The notes beneath the pieces are model-generated. The model saw nothing but the letters and a program-made list of their open reading frames with translations. It ran no database searches and was not told the origin of the DNA. A DNA stretch of 55,859 nucleotides. Source: DASPWV01 sp046727855. GTDB lineage: Bacteria; Acidobacteriota; Vicinamibacteria; Vicinamibacterales; UBA2999. The DNA is taken from assembly GCA_046727855.1 (NCBI GenBank), contig JBKPDL010000047.1, positions 1-55,859 of the forward strand, written 5' to 3'. Positions 8,039-17,125 of the stretch are shown piece after piece (position 1 is the first letter of the stretch; the number at the start of each line of letters is the position of its first letter). The position numbers and the translations under genes were made by a program.

Positions 8039-9490
8039 GTGGCTATCCAACACGCTGCTCTAGAAGTCGCCCTGCGTCGTGCGCGGCTCCTTATCGACGG
8101 CCGATGGGTCGAGGGTACGGAGACGTTCCCTGTCTTTGACAAATTCACGGGCGAACAAATCGGTGAGGCGGACCGTGCCTCACGCGAGCAAGTTGATGCG
8201 GCGGTTGACGCCGCCCATCGATCGTTCCAGCACACGCGGCTCGATCCGTACGAGCGCTACGCAGTACTTCGCCGCGTGTGCGACGGCATCGAGCGCCGTC
8301 GCGACGAGTTGGCCCGGACGATCACGGCTGAAGCGGGATTTCCGGTCGCCGATGCGGTCAACGAAGTCACGCGTGCGATCCAGACGTTTCTGATCTCAGC
8401 CGAAGAAGCCAAGCGACTCGTCGGCGAGATGGTGCCGATCGAGGGCTCGCCCGGCAACGCGCATCGCATGGCGTTCACCATTCGCGTGCCACGCGGCGTG
8501 GTGTGTGGCATCACGTCGTTCAACGCGCCGCTCAACTTCGTGGCGCACAAGACGGCGCCGGCGCTCGCGGCCGGAAACACTGTGGTGTTGAAGGCGCCGC
8601 AAGCCACACCATTCAGCGCCGCGTTGCTGTTTGAAATCCTCCTCGAGGCGGGAATTCCGGCCGGTCACATCAACCTCGTGCAAGGCCCCGGCAGCGAGGT
8701 CGGCCGCTGGCTCGTCGAGAACCAGCAGATTCGCTTTTACACCTTCACTGGTAGTACCGATGTCGGCAAGGCCCTGCACCGCGCAGTCGGCCTGCGGCCC
8801 ATCGCCCTCGAGCTCGGAAGCATCGCCGGCACGATCGTCTGCGACGATGGCGATCTCGATCGCGCCGCCCCCCGCATCGCCAATTCCGCATTCAAACGGG
8901 CGGGACAAGCGTGCACGTCCACGCAGCGCCTCTTCGTTCAGAAATCCGTGCTCGAGCGGTTCACGGAGAAATTCGTCGCCGCCACGGCGCAGTTGAAGAT
9001 CGGGAATCCGCACGATCCCGAGACTGCAATCGGACCGATGATCAGCGAGGCCGAGGCCGCGCGCGCCGAGCAGTGGGTTCGCGACGCTGTCGCCAGCGGA
9101 GCGCGGCTTGTTGCTGGTGGTCAACGGGAGCGTGGACTGCTGGCGCCCACCATCCTGATCGACGTCAACCGCGACATGCGCGTGATTTGTCAGGAGATCT
9201 TCGCGCCGGTGGTTTCGATCATTCCGTTCGACACTCTCGAAGACGCCATTGCGCAAATCAATTCCACCGAGTTCGGACTGGCTGCGGGCATCTTCACGCG
9301 CGATATCAACAAGGCCATGCTCGCCGCGCGCAGCATCCACGTGGGCGTCGTCCACATCAACGAGTCGTCGAGCAGCCGCGTCGATCTGATTCCGTTCGCC
9401 GGCGTGAAGGACAGCGGTCTTGGCCGCGAAGGCCCGAAGTACGCCATGCAGGAGATGACCGAAGAACGGCTGATCACGCTATCGACGTGA
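8039..9490 (+). CDS. NAD(P)-dependent aldehyde dehydrogenase
   Basis: A 483-residue aldehyde dehydrogenase of normal length. The general-base glutamate lies in ALELGS and the catalytic cysteine in GQACTSTQR; the cofactor motif FTGSTDVGKAL is present, as is the C-terminal PFAGVKDSGLGREG block. It oxidises an aldehyde to the acid (or acyl-CoA) in the cytoplasm; the cysteine context GQACTS is that of the non-acylating or vanillin/benzaldehyde-like group, which is suggestive only. A GTG start at 8039 follows the CoA-transferase stop by eight bases, so the genes are co-transcribed. With a TPP enzyme downstream, the logical order is TPP enzyme makes an aldehyde, this enzyme oxidises it, and the transferase activates the acid. 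Confidence 0.93.
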   Translation: MAIQHAALEVALRRARLLIDGRWVEGTETFPVFDKFTGEQIGEADRASREQVDAAVDAAHRSFQHTRLDPYERYAVLRRVCDGIERRRDELARTITAEAGFPVADAVNEVTRAIQTFLISAEEAKRLVGEMVPIEGSPGNAHRMAFTIRVPRGVVCGITSFNAPLNFVAHKTAPALAAGNTVVLKAPQATPFSAALLFEILLEAGIPAGHINLVQGPGSEVGRWLVENQQIRFYTFTGSTDVGKALHRAVGLRPIALELGSIAGTIVCDDGDLDRAAPRIANSAFKRAGQACTSTQRLFVQKSVLERFTEKFVAATAQLKIGNPHDPETAIGPMISEAEAARAEQWVRDAVASGARLVAGGQRERGLLAPTILIDVNRDMRVICQEIFAPVVSIIPFDTLEDAIAQINSTEFGLAAGIFTRDINKAMLAARSIHVGVVHINESSSSRVDLIPFAGVKDSGLGREGPKYAMQEMTEERLITLST

Positions 9491-9559
9491 ATTCGACATT
9501 CGGAAGGCGCATCTTGAATTTCGCACTTTGCATTTCGTATTGACGGCGTCAGGAGCGGT

Positions 9560-11290
9560 ATGACCGGAGCCATGTTTATCGCCCACTGCCTGCAGCAGGA
9601 GGGCGTGACGAAGGTGTTCGGCCAGTGCGGACACACCAATTACGCGCTGATCGACGCGTGCTATCGCCTCGGCATCGAGTACGTGTCGTTTCGACACGAG
9701 CAGCAAGCCGCGCACGCCGCCGACGCCTATTTTCGCGTCTCGCACAAGCTTGCCGTCGTCAACGTGCACATTTCTCCGGGATTGACCAACGCGCTCACCG
9801 GCGTGGCCAGCGCGGCGGCGGACTTCACGCCGATGGTTGTAATTGCAGGGAACACGCCCTCCTATCACCACGCGCGCGAGCCGCATCAAGGAATGCGCCT
9901 TCACGCCGATGCATCGCAGGGGGACATCTATCGCCCGGTCTGCAAACGCGTGTGGAGAATCGACGATCCGAAATTCCTGCCCGACGTGATGCCGCGGGCG
10001 CTGAACCTGGCGCAGACGGGCAAGCCTGGAGCAGTGTTGCTCGATGTGCCTATGGATGTGTTCTCCGGCCAGGTCAAAGCGGAGCCGATCACCGTCGCGC
10101 GCCGCCCTAATTACGCCAGACCCGTCGGTCCAGACGATGGGATTGCGGAAGCGGCACATGTGCTCACAAGCGCGTCACGTCCGGTGATCTTCGCCGGAAA
10201 CGGCGTGACCCTCAGCGAGGCGTCGAGCGAGTTGCGCGAGCTCGCCGAACTCACCGGCGTGCCTGTTGCCACGACGCTGATGGCGAAGGGCGTTTTTCCC
10301 GAGGACCACCCGCTGTCGCTCGGCATGACCGGCATCTGGGGATCGCGCGCGGCCAACGACACGACGCGCGAGGCCGACGTGATTCTCGCAGTGGGGACCG
10401 GCTTTGCGGAAGCGGACTGCAGCTCGTGGGATCCGAAGTACACGTTCGCGATCCCTCCGTCGAAGCTGCTTCAGATCGACATCGATCCGCAGGAGATCGG
10501 CAAGATCTATCCCGTTGATGTCGGCATCGTCGGCGACGCGAAGCGAACACTGCGCGCGTTGATCCGGCATGTGCGCGGCGCCAGGACCGCCACCGCGGAT
10601 CGGTCACGCGCAAAGCTCATCGCCGCACGAAAACGTGAATGGCAGGACGAACTCGAGAAAACGCAGCAAGACAACGGCAAGCCTATTCACCCCGCACGTT
10701 TGCTCAAGGAACTATCGGGAGTAGCCCCCGAAGACGCGATTTTCGTGACCGACGTTGGCTGGAACAAAAACGGGGCGGGGCAGCAGCTGGTGACCCGCCG
10801 GCCGCAATCGTTCCTGACGAGCGGCGGTTTGGCCACGATGGGTTTCTCTCCGGCTGCGGCGATCGGCGCCAAACTTGCCGCGCCCGATCGCACGGTGATC
10901 GGACTCGTGGGCGACGGCGGGCTGATGTCGGTGATCGGCGCGCTCACGACGGCGGTGGAATTGAACGTGCCCGTCGTATGGCTGCTGTTCAACAACTATT
11001 GCTTTTCGACTATTCGCACTGTCGGCACCACCTACTTCAACAACACCTACGGCACGGAGTTCACGCGACCTGACGGAACCCCCTACAACCCTGATTTCGT
11101 GATGATGGCCAAGGCGTTTGGGATCGCAGCCAACCTCGTGGAGGAGCCAAACGAGCTGGCCGGAGCGCTCCGCACTGCGATCGCGGCAAACGCGCCGTAC
11201 CTGCTGGAAGTGCGCACCCGCGGCGATGTGCCGATGCCGCGGACAGGCTACTGGGACATCGCCGATTTTCTTCGCGTCGGGAACGACTGA
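9560..11290 (+). CDS. Thiamine-diphosphate-dependent enzyme (acetolactate synthase/decarboxylase-like)
   Basis: A 576-residue three-domain ThDP enzyme. The N-terminal pyrimidine-binding domain carries the activating glutamate in RHEQQAAHAADAY; the central domain is at about 190-330. The C-terminal ThDP/Mg motif runs from GDGGLMSVIGALTTA to LLFNN. The start is supported by AGGAG upstream of ATG 9560. It is homologous to acetolactate synthase, oxalyl-CoA decarboxylase, sulfoacetaldehyde acetyltransferase and benzoylformate decarboxylase, and cannot be assigned further. No small regulatory subunit lies nearby and the partners are not branched-chain genes, so a catabolic decarboxylase or lyase is likelier than an anabolic AHAS. 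A 69-base gap separates it from the aldehyde dehydrogenase. Confidence 0.88.
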   Translation: MTGAMFIAHCLQQEGVTKVFGQCGHTNYALIDACYRLGIEYVSFRHEQQAAHAADAYFRVSHKLAVVNVHISPGLTNALTGVASAAADFTPMVVIAGNTPSYHHAREPHQGMRLHADASQGDIYRPVCKRVWRIDDPKFLPDVMPRALNLAQTGKPGAVLLDVPMDVFSGQVKAEPITVARRPNYARPVGPDDGIAEAAHVLTSASRPVIFAGNGVTLSEASSELRELAELTGVPVATTLMAKGVFPEDHPLSLGMTGIWGSRAANDTTREADVILAVGTGFAEADCSSWDPKYTFAIPPSKLLQIDIDPQEIGKIYPVDVGIVGDAKRTLRALIRHVRGARTATADRSRAKLIAARKREWQDELEKTQQDNGKPIHPARLLKELSGVAPEDAIFVTDVGWNKNGAGQQLVTRRPQSFLTSGGLATMGFSPAAAIGAKLAAPDRTVIGLVGDGGLMSVIGALTTAVELNVPVVWLLFNNYCFSTIRTVGTTYFNNTYGTEFTRPDGTPYNPDFVMMAKAFGIAANLVEEPNELAGALRTAIAANAPYLLEVRTRGDVPMPRTGYWDIADFLRVGND

Positions 11291-11324
11291 CGCACAATCT
11301 CTACCGTGCGACGCCTGTAATACC

Positions 11325-11356
11325 TGTATTGACAACAATACCTGTTTGGCTACAAT
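11325..11356 (+). promoter_or_regulatory. Sigma-70-type promoter with overlapping GntR-type operator
   Basis: TTGACA at 11329-11334 and TACAAT at 11351-11356, separated by 16 bases, form a near-consensus promoter for the receptor gene. The palindrome GTATTG-ACAA-CAATAC at 11326-11341 covers the -35 box. Its core GTAT-N8-ATAC is the one found between the GntR gene and the CoA-transferase. The nonamer AATACCTGT also occurs twice (11319-11327 and 11337-11345), 18 bases apart. A repressor bound here would block transcription. Confidence 0.75.
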
Positions 11357-11392
11357 CAACAGGCTAAAGAGCACAGGGAAATCGCGCAGGCC

Positions 11393-11418
11393 GGGGAGAT
11401 GATCGAAATCTTCTCCCC
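11393..11418 (+). promoter_or_regulatory. Leader hairpin of the TonB receptor mRNA
   Basis: GGGGAGA (11393-11399) and TCTCCCC (11412-11418) form a perfect 7-bp stem in the predicted 5' leader of about 107 bases. A second small stem, CTCC/GGAG, close to the start codon includes the GGAGGG ribosome-binding site at 11461-11466. Stabilisation of the message or translational tuning is possible. Confidence 0.4.
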
Positions 11419-11470
11419 GATCTCCTTGATCTCCCTGTGAGCTGACAAGTCTCCATTCCTGGAGGGTCCC

Positions 11471-14400
11471 ATGCACCGGCTCGTTGTCTTGTTGCTGATG
11501 CTCGCGCTGCCCAGCGGTACCGCTGCACAAACAGTCGCGATTGCGCAGATTTCCGGCGTTGTTTCAGATGAATCGGGTGCCGCGCTCCCCGGCGTGGAGG
11601 TGCAGGTCAAACAAACGACGACTGGTTTGACGCGCTTCGTGATCACGGGTGAGCGGGGCGACTACGTGCTTCCGAACCTTCCGGTGGGTCCCTACGAGCT
11701 GGAAGCGAAGCTGCAGGGCTTCAGCACCTTTCAGCAGAGCGGCATCACGCTGCAGGTCGGCGCGAGTCCAACCATCAACATCACGCTGAAAGTCGGCGCC
11801 CTGTCGGAAACCTTGACTGTCACCGCGGGCGCGACGATGGTCGAGACACGCAACACCGCAGTGGGAACGGTCGTGAGCCAGGAGCAAATGGTCGGACTGC
11901 CGCTGGACGGTCGTCAACCATCGCAGTTGGTGCTCTTGTCGGGTGCGGCTGTCACCAACAATACCAACGGACTTATCGGCAGCCAGCGTCAGTACCCGTC
12001 AGCGGTCGCGATCTCGGTTGCTGGTGGAACCGGCAACAGCACGATCTACCTCGTTGATGGTGGCTTCAACAACGATCCGGTCAACAACATTGGCCAACCC
12101 ATGCCATTCCCGGACGCGCTGGAGGAGTTCAAGGTTGAGAGCGGCGTTCGCCCGGCGCGCTACGGCATCTACACCGGCGCTACCGTCAACGCCGTCACCA
12201 AGGCGGGAACCAACTCATTTCACGGAAACGCGTTCGAGTTCATTCGCGATCATCGTTTCAACGCGATCAACAGATTCGCGACGGCGGACGATGGCCTCAA
12301 TCGCAACCAGTACGGTGGGACATTGGGCGGACCGATCAGGCAGAGCAAGATGTTCTTCTTCGGCGGTTTGCAGATCAGCCGCAATCGTCAGCGGCCTTCC
12401 GATTCGACGGCGTTCGTGCCGACGGCGGCCATGCGCGCGGGCGACTTCACGGCAGCGGCGTCGGCGGAATGCAACGCGGGACGCGCGATCACGCTTACCC
12501 CGCCCTACGTGAACAACCGCGTCGAGCCGTCATTGTTCAATCCCATCGCCGTGAAGATCATCAACCAGCTGCCAGTCGCCACCGATCCGTGCGGCCGCAT
12601 CACCTACGCGATTCCCGACAACAACGACGAGCAGCAAACCGTCGCCCGTCTCGACTGGCAGGCCACCAGCGACCAACGCTTCTTCGGGCGCTACTACATT
12701 GCCAACTACGATCGCGCTCCGGCCTTCGACGGACAAAACCTGTTGCTCACGACCGGCAGCGGGCTCGGCCTCGACAACCGCGTGCAGACACTGTCGGTCG
12801 GGGACGACTATGTGCTGACCTCCAAGCTCGTGAGCGCGACGCGATTTGCGGTGGCGCGATCGCGTATCCATCGCTCGCAGGGTGAGGGTCTCGACACGTA
12901 TACCACCCTCGGATCGAACGTGTGGTCGGCGGCAACAGAGCCCGGCTTGGCTTTCTTCAACCTGTCGGTGACCAATGGCTTTCCGACGGCCGGATTCCCT
13001 GGCAAATTCGAGTCCACCACCTACCAGCTGTCGCAGGACTTCGACTGGGTCAAAAGCGACCACCAGATATCCTTTGGCGCGAGCTGGATTCAGCCTGGCC
13101 TCGACGTCGTCGGCCCGTTCCAGGCCAATGGCATTTTCACGTTCAATGGCACGCGCGGAGGCGGCGGCCGCCTCGGCCTCGCCGACATGCTGGTGGGGCT
13201 TCCGAGCCAGTTCCGTCAGGGCGGTAATCAGGCGGTCAAGCAGCAGATGAACTACTTCGGCATCTATGCGCAGGACGTCTGGCGCATCAGCAACCAGCTC
13301 ACCGTCAATGCCGGTTTGCGCTGGGAGCCGTACCTGGCGCCAGACGATGACTACGGTTTTTACAGCCACTTCGATATGAACTGGTTTCTCGCGGGTCGGC
13401 GAAGCGAGGTGTTTACGAACGCGCCGGCGGGACTCATGTTCTCCGGCGATGAAGGCTTCCCCGATGATGCCAACACGTTCGACAAGCTGAATCAGTTTGC
13501 GCCGCGCGTGGGTCTGGTCTGGGATCCGCGTGGAGACAACGTGCAAACGATCCGCGCGGCCGCTGGTCTCTACTACGACTCGCCGCGTCTCTGGCAGTAC
13601 GGCCGGCATCCGCTCAACGCGCCGTACGGCAATACGATTCAGGTGAACAATCCGGCGTCGTTCACCGATCCCTGGGTCGGCTATCCCGGCGGGAATCCGT
13701 TCCCGACGCCGATGCCGCCGCCATCGGACTTTCAATTCCCGTTGCAGGGCACGTACGTGTCGATGCCGCTGCGCATCGATCCGATGCAAGTACGCCAGTG
13801 GAACATCAGCTACCAGCGTCAGTTCGGCGGCGCCTGGATGGCTGGCGTGACGTATCTCGGCAACCGCACGCACAACATCTGGATTGGCACGGAGTTGAAT
13901 CCCGCGGTCTACATTCCGGGCAATTCAACCAACGCCAATCAGGAGACTCGCCGCGAGCTGTATCTGCTCAACCCGACCGAAGGTCAGTATTACTCCACCA
14001 TTCAGGAAGCCTACGAAGGCCACGGCCGTTACGATGGTGTGGTCCTGACGCTGCAGCGGCGTTTGAGCAACGGCTGGAGCATGAACAACAACCTGACGCT
14101 GGCAACGTGCAAGAACAACGGCGAGCCGGGCGTTGACATCACCAACGTGTTTCCGGACCCCGATGATCCGAGCACGAACTGGGGCCCGTGCCAGGCTGAC
14201 CGCCCGTACATTCTCAACAGTTCGATCATCTATCAGCTGCCTGGCGTCGGCAGCGGCGTGTGGCAGCACATCACGAGCGGCTGGCAATTGGGAACGATCT
14301 TTCAGGCGCGCAGCGGCAATCCGCTGACGCCGAGCACGACCGGCAACCTGTCGCTCACCGGTCTCGGCAATCAGCGTCCGGTCGTGATCGGCGATCCGGA

Positions 14401-14713
14401 CCTCGACGATCGTACGATCGAGCGCTGGTTCAACACCGCGGCATTTGCTCCGAACACGCCGGGAAGCTGGGGCGACACGCCGCGCGGTTTCCTGCGGGGT
14501 CCCGCGTTCTGGAATATCGATCTCGCGCTCTCGCGTGTGCTGAGAATGGCGAGCGATCATCGGTTGGAAGTACGCGTCGAAGCGTTCAACGTGACCAACC
14601 GCGATCACCTCGGCGACCCGAATACGACGTTCGGCAGCGCCGATTTCGGCCGCATCACGTCGACGCAGGCGGATGCGCGCGTGATGCAGTTCGCCGTGAA
14701 GTACGTGTTCTAG
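11471..14713 (+). CDS. TonB-dependent outer-membrane receptor with carboxypeptidase-regulatory-like domain (Oar-like)
   Basis: A 1080-residue outer-membrane protein. A signal peptide ends near TAAQ (about residue 19). Residues about 25-115 are a carboxypeptidase D regulatory-like domain (GVVSDESGAALPGVEV). A plug domain follows at about 120-240 (LVDGGFNNDPVN, INAVTKAG-like TVNAVTKAGTNSFHG). The rest is a 22-strand-type barrel ending in FAVKYVF with the terminal phenylalanine expected for outer-membrane insertion. Such receptors take up large ligands or glycans by TonB-driven transport. Its promoter carries a GntR-type operator shared with the upstream operon, which implies that it imports the substrate of that pathway. 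The ATG is preceded by GGAGGG. Confidence 0.93.
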   Translation: MHRLVVLLLMLALPSGTAAQTVAIAQISGVVSDESGAALPGVEVQVKQTTTGLTRFVITGERGDYVLPNLPVGPYELEAKLQGFSTFQQSGITLQVGASPTINITLKVGALSETLTVTAGATMVETRNTAVGTVVSQEQMVGLPLDGRQPSQLVLLSGAAVTNNTNGLIGSQRQYPSAVAISVAGGTGNSTIYLVDGGFNNDPVNNIGQPMPFPDALEEFKVESGVRPARYGIYTGATVNAVTKAGTNSFHGNAFEFIRDHRFNAINRFATADDGLNRNQYGGTLGGPIRQSKMFFFGGLQISRNRQRPSDSTAFVPTAAMRAGDFTAAASAECNAGRAITLTPPYVNNRVEPSLFNPIAVKIINQLPVATDPCGRITYAIPDNNDEQQTVARLDWQATSDQRFFGRYYIANYDRAPAFDGQNLLLTTGSGLGLDNRVQTLSVGDDYVLTSKLVSATRFAVARSRIHRSQGEGLDTYTTLGSNVWSAATEPGLAFFNLSVTNGFPTAGFPGKFESTTYQLSQDFDWVKSDHQISFGASWIQPGLDVVGPFQANGIFTFNGTRGGGGRLGLADMLVGLPSQFRQGGNQAVKQQMNYFGIYAQDVWRISNQLTVNAGLRWEPYLAPDDDYGFYSHFDMNWFLAGRRSEVFTNAPAGLMFSGDEGFPDDANTFDKLNQFAPRVGLVWDPRGDNVQTIRAAAGLYYDSPRLWQYGRHPLNAPYGNTIQVNNPASFTDPWVGYPGGNPFPTPMPPPSDFQFPLQGTYVSMPLRIDPMQVRQWNISYQRQFGGAWMAGVTYLGNRTHNIWIGTELNPAVYIPGNSTNANQETRRELYLLNPTEGQYYSTIQEAYEGHGRYDGVVLTLQRRLSNGWSMNNNLTLATCKNNGEPGVDITNVFPDPDDPSTNWGPCQADRPYILNSSIIYQLPGVGSGVWQHITSGWQLGTIFQARSGNPLTPSTTGNLSLTGLGNQRPVVIGDPDLDDRTIERWFNTAAFAPNTPGSWGDTPRGFLRGPAFWNIDLALSRVLRMASDHRLEVRVEAFNVTNRDHLGDPNTTFGSADFGRITSTQADARVMQFAVKYVF

Positions 14714-14868
14714 CCGCTCGATTGACTAGATTTGTGAATCGTGGGATCGAGATGATTCGAGTTGAATGGGCACAAAAAGGGCGGCCTGCGCGCGCCGCGC
14801 GCCGTTAGCGCTGTCCAATCACGTGAATTCGCGGGTTGACCGCGCTGTGAGCGGAAGGCGTTCACATC

Positions 14869-17121
14869 ATGAAGAAACAGGCTTGGGTTTGGGCGACCAT
14901 GTGTGCGGCGTGCATGTCGATCGTGGCGCTGGCGCAAAACGACTGGAAGACGTACGGCAACGATCCGGGCCACACACGCTTCTCGACCCTGACGCAGATC
15001 ACGCCGGAGAACGTGACGCGGTTGACCAAGGCGTGGGAGTTCGACACCAAAACACCCGGCCGCAAGTGGCAGAACACGCCAGTGGTAATCAACGGGACGA
15101 TGTACATCACGCTGCAAAACGGCGGCGTGGTCGCGCTCGAGCCTGAAACTGGCAAAGAGTTGTGGCGATTCGAAACGCCTGTTCGCGGCCGATCGGTGCG
15201 CGCGGTGGCGTACTGGCCTGGCGACGCCGAAGCAGGTGAGCGTCTGCTCTACGGCGCGGGCGACAAGTTGATCGCGCTGGATCCGAAAATCGGCGCCCTG
15301 ATCGAGAGCTTCGGCGACAAGGGTGTTGCCGACGTGCATCCCGGCATGCCGAAGTCGATGCCTGCAATGACGCGTGGTCCCGAAGGAGGACGCGGCAGAG
15401 GAGGAGCGCAAGGCGGTCGCGGCGCCAGCGATAGCGATGAAGGTGGCGGCCGCGGTGGACGCGGTGGCGCGGCGTTCGGCAGCGGATTCTCGTTTTCGTC
15501 ACCACCGGCGATCTACAAGAACCTCGCAATCTTCGGTGGCTCTGAGGGCGAGAACTCATTCATCGGGCCGCCCGGCGATCCGCAGGCCTTTGATGTCAAG
15601 ACAGGCAAACCCGTGTGGCGCTTCCGCGCCGTTCCGCAGCCTGGCGATCGCAACTTCGGGACGTGGGGTGAGGGCTGGAAAGATCGCGGCGGTCCTGCGG
15701 TGTGGGGCTTGATCACCGTCGATACCGAGCGCGGCATGGTCTTTCTGCCCACGGGCAACCCGGGCGGCAGCTTTTATGGCGGCGATCGGCCCGGCGACAA
15801 CCTGTATTCAGTGTCAGTGCTGGCGCTCGATGCGAACACCGGCGCTTACAAATGGCATTACCAAACCACGCGCCACGACGTCTTTGATGCCGATCTCGCT
15901 GCAGCGCCCGCGCTGATCGACGTTGTGCGCAACGGAAAGCGCATTCCTGCCGTCGTGCAAGTCACGAAGATGGGCGGCATGCTGTTCATCCTCGATCGCC
16001 TGACCGGCAAGCCGATCGACGAGGTCGAAGAACGCAAAGTGCCAATCAGCGCAGTGCCCGGCGAGAAGAGCGCGCCGACGCAGCCGTTTCCCACGAAGCC
16101 CGCACCGTGGGCTCGCCTCGGGATGACCAAGGCCGATCTCACCACCGTCACACCCGAGTCGAACAAGTTCTGCACCGAGTGGTGGGAGCGCGAGAAGATG
16201 TACAACGACGGTCCGTACACGCCGTACGGCGCCAACGGCGTGACGGTTGTGTTCAGCGGGACCATCGGGGGCGGCAATTGGGGCGGCACCGCCTTCAATC
16301 CGCAACTCGGATACCTCTTCGTCAACACCAGCAATCTCGCGACGATCGGCCGCATGGTGGCCGATACGCAGAACCCGGGTCAGTATCGCAATGAGCTCGC
16401 GTACACCCGCTTTTGGGATGACAACCACTATCCCTGTCAGCGGCCGCCGTGGGGTGAACTCGTCGCGGTCAACGTGAACACTGGCGACCTCGCCTGGAAA
16501 GTGCCGCTGGGGGTGTATCCCGAGCTCATCGCCAAAGGTATTCCGCCGACCGGCACACCCAATCTCGGTGGTCCGATCGCGACGGCCGGCGGTCTCGTCT
16601 TCATCGGCGCGTCGAAGGATCGCCGCTTCCGGGCGTTCGACGCGACGACCGGCAAGGAACTGTGGTACGTCGAGCTCGAAGCGCAGGCCGCTGCGACACC
16701 GATGACGTTCATGGGCAAAGACGGCAAGCAGTACGTCGTCGTTGCCGCCGGCGGTCCTGGCGACACCGATCGCGGCGGCACGGAGCAATATCCGCAGAAG
16801 CTCGTTGCCTTTGCGCTCAGAGATCGCGCAACGACCTCGACATCGGCCGCAACCGCAGCACCGGCGGCGCCTGCAGCGAAGCCGGGGTCAACGCCGACGC
16901 TCGTGCAGATGTCAACGCAGGCGTTCGCGCAAGCGCGAGCCGTCACCGAGCGCGTGTGTACGACGTGTCATGGATTACAGGCCGAAACCGCGAGCGGCGG
17001 TACTCCAGAACGGTGGAAGGCCGTCGTCGACCAGATGATCGGCATGGGCGCGACGGCAACGAGTGACGAAGCTAAGCTGATCGTCGATTACTTGAGCCAG
17101 GCGTTTCCACCGAAGCAGTGA
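14869..17121 (+). CDS. PQQ-dependent dehydrogenase fused to a C-terminal cytochrome c domain
   Basis: A 750-residue quinohaemoprotein. A signal peptide (residues 1-23, ending ALAQ) directs it to the periplasm. The beta-propeller shows repeated TGxxxW docking motifs and the variant RHDVFDADL segment at the PQQ site. The propeller is interrupted at about residues 172-204 by a low-complexity Gly/Arg-rich insertion (GRGRGGAQGGRG) absent from the paralogue at 59. After an Ala/Pro-rich linker the C-terminus holds one haem c site, CTTCH at residues 697-701. Electrons from the oxidised alcohol or sugar can thus pass internally to haem. It is followed four bases later by a TIM-barrel gene, which suggests one pathway for a sugar or polyol. 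Confidence 0.92.
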   Translation: MKKQAWVWATMCAACMSIVALAQNDWKTYGNDPGHTRFSTLTQITPENVTRLTKAWEFDTKTPGRKWQNTPVVINGTMYITLQNGGVVALEPETGKELWRFETPVRGRSVRAVAYWPGDAEAGERLLYGAGDKLIALDPKIGALIESFGDKGVADVHPGMPKSMPAMTRGPEGGRGRGGAQGGRGASDSDEGGGRGGRGGAAFGSGFSFSSPPAIYKNLAIFGGSEGENSFIGPPGDPQAFDVKTGKPVWRFRAVPQPGDRNFGTWGEGWKDRGGPAVWGLITVDTERGMVFLPTGNPGGSFYGGDRPGDNLYSVSVLALDANTGAYKWHYQTTRHDVFDADLAAAPALIDVVRNGKRIPAVVQVTKMGGMLFILDRLTGKPIDEVEERKVPISAVPGEKSAPTQPFPTKPAPWARLGMTKADLTTVTPESNKFCTEWWEREKMYNDGPYTPYGANGVTVVFSGTIGGGNWGGTAFNPQLGYLFVNTSNLATIGRMVADTQNPGQYRNELAYTRFWDDNHYPCQRPPWGELVAVNVNTGDLAWKVPLGVYPELIAKGIPPTGTPNLGGPIATAGGLVFIGASKDRRFRAFDATTGKELWYVELEAQAAATPMTFMGKDGKQYVVVAAGGPGDTDRGGTEQYPQKLVAFALRDRATTSTSAATAAPAAPAAKPGSTPTLVQMSTQAFAQARAVTERVCTTCHGLQAETASGGTPERWKAVVDQMIGMGATATSDEAKLIVDYLSQAFPPKQ

Positions 17122-17125
17122 AGCA

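Noticed and set aside
9560..11290. Oxalyl-CoA decarboxylase (oxalate operon with the CoA-transferase)
   Set aside because: The aldehyde dehydrogenase in the operon does not belong to oxalate degradation, and I could not see specific Oxc signatures; left as a general ThDP enzyme.
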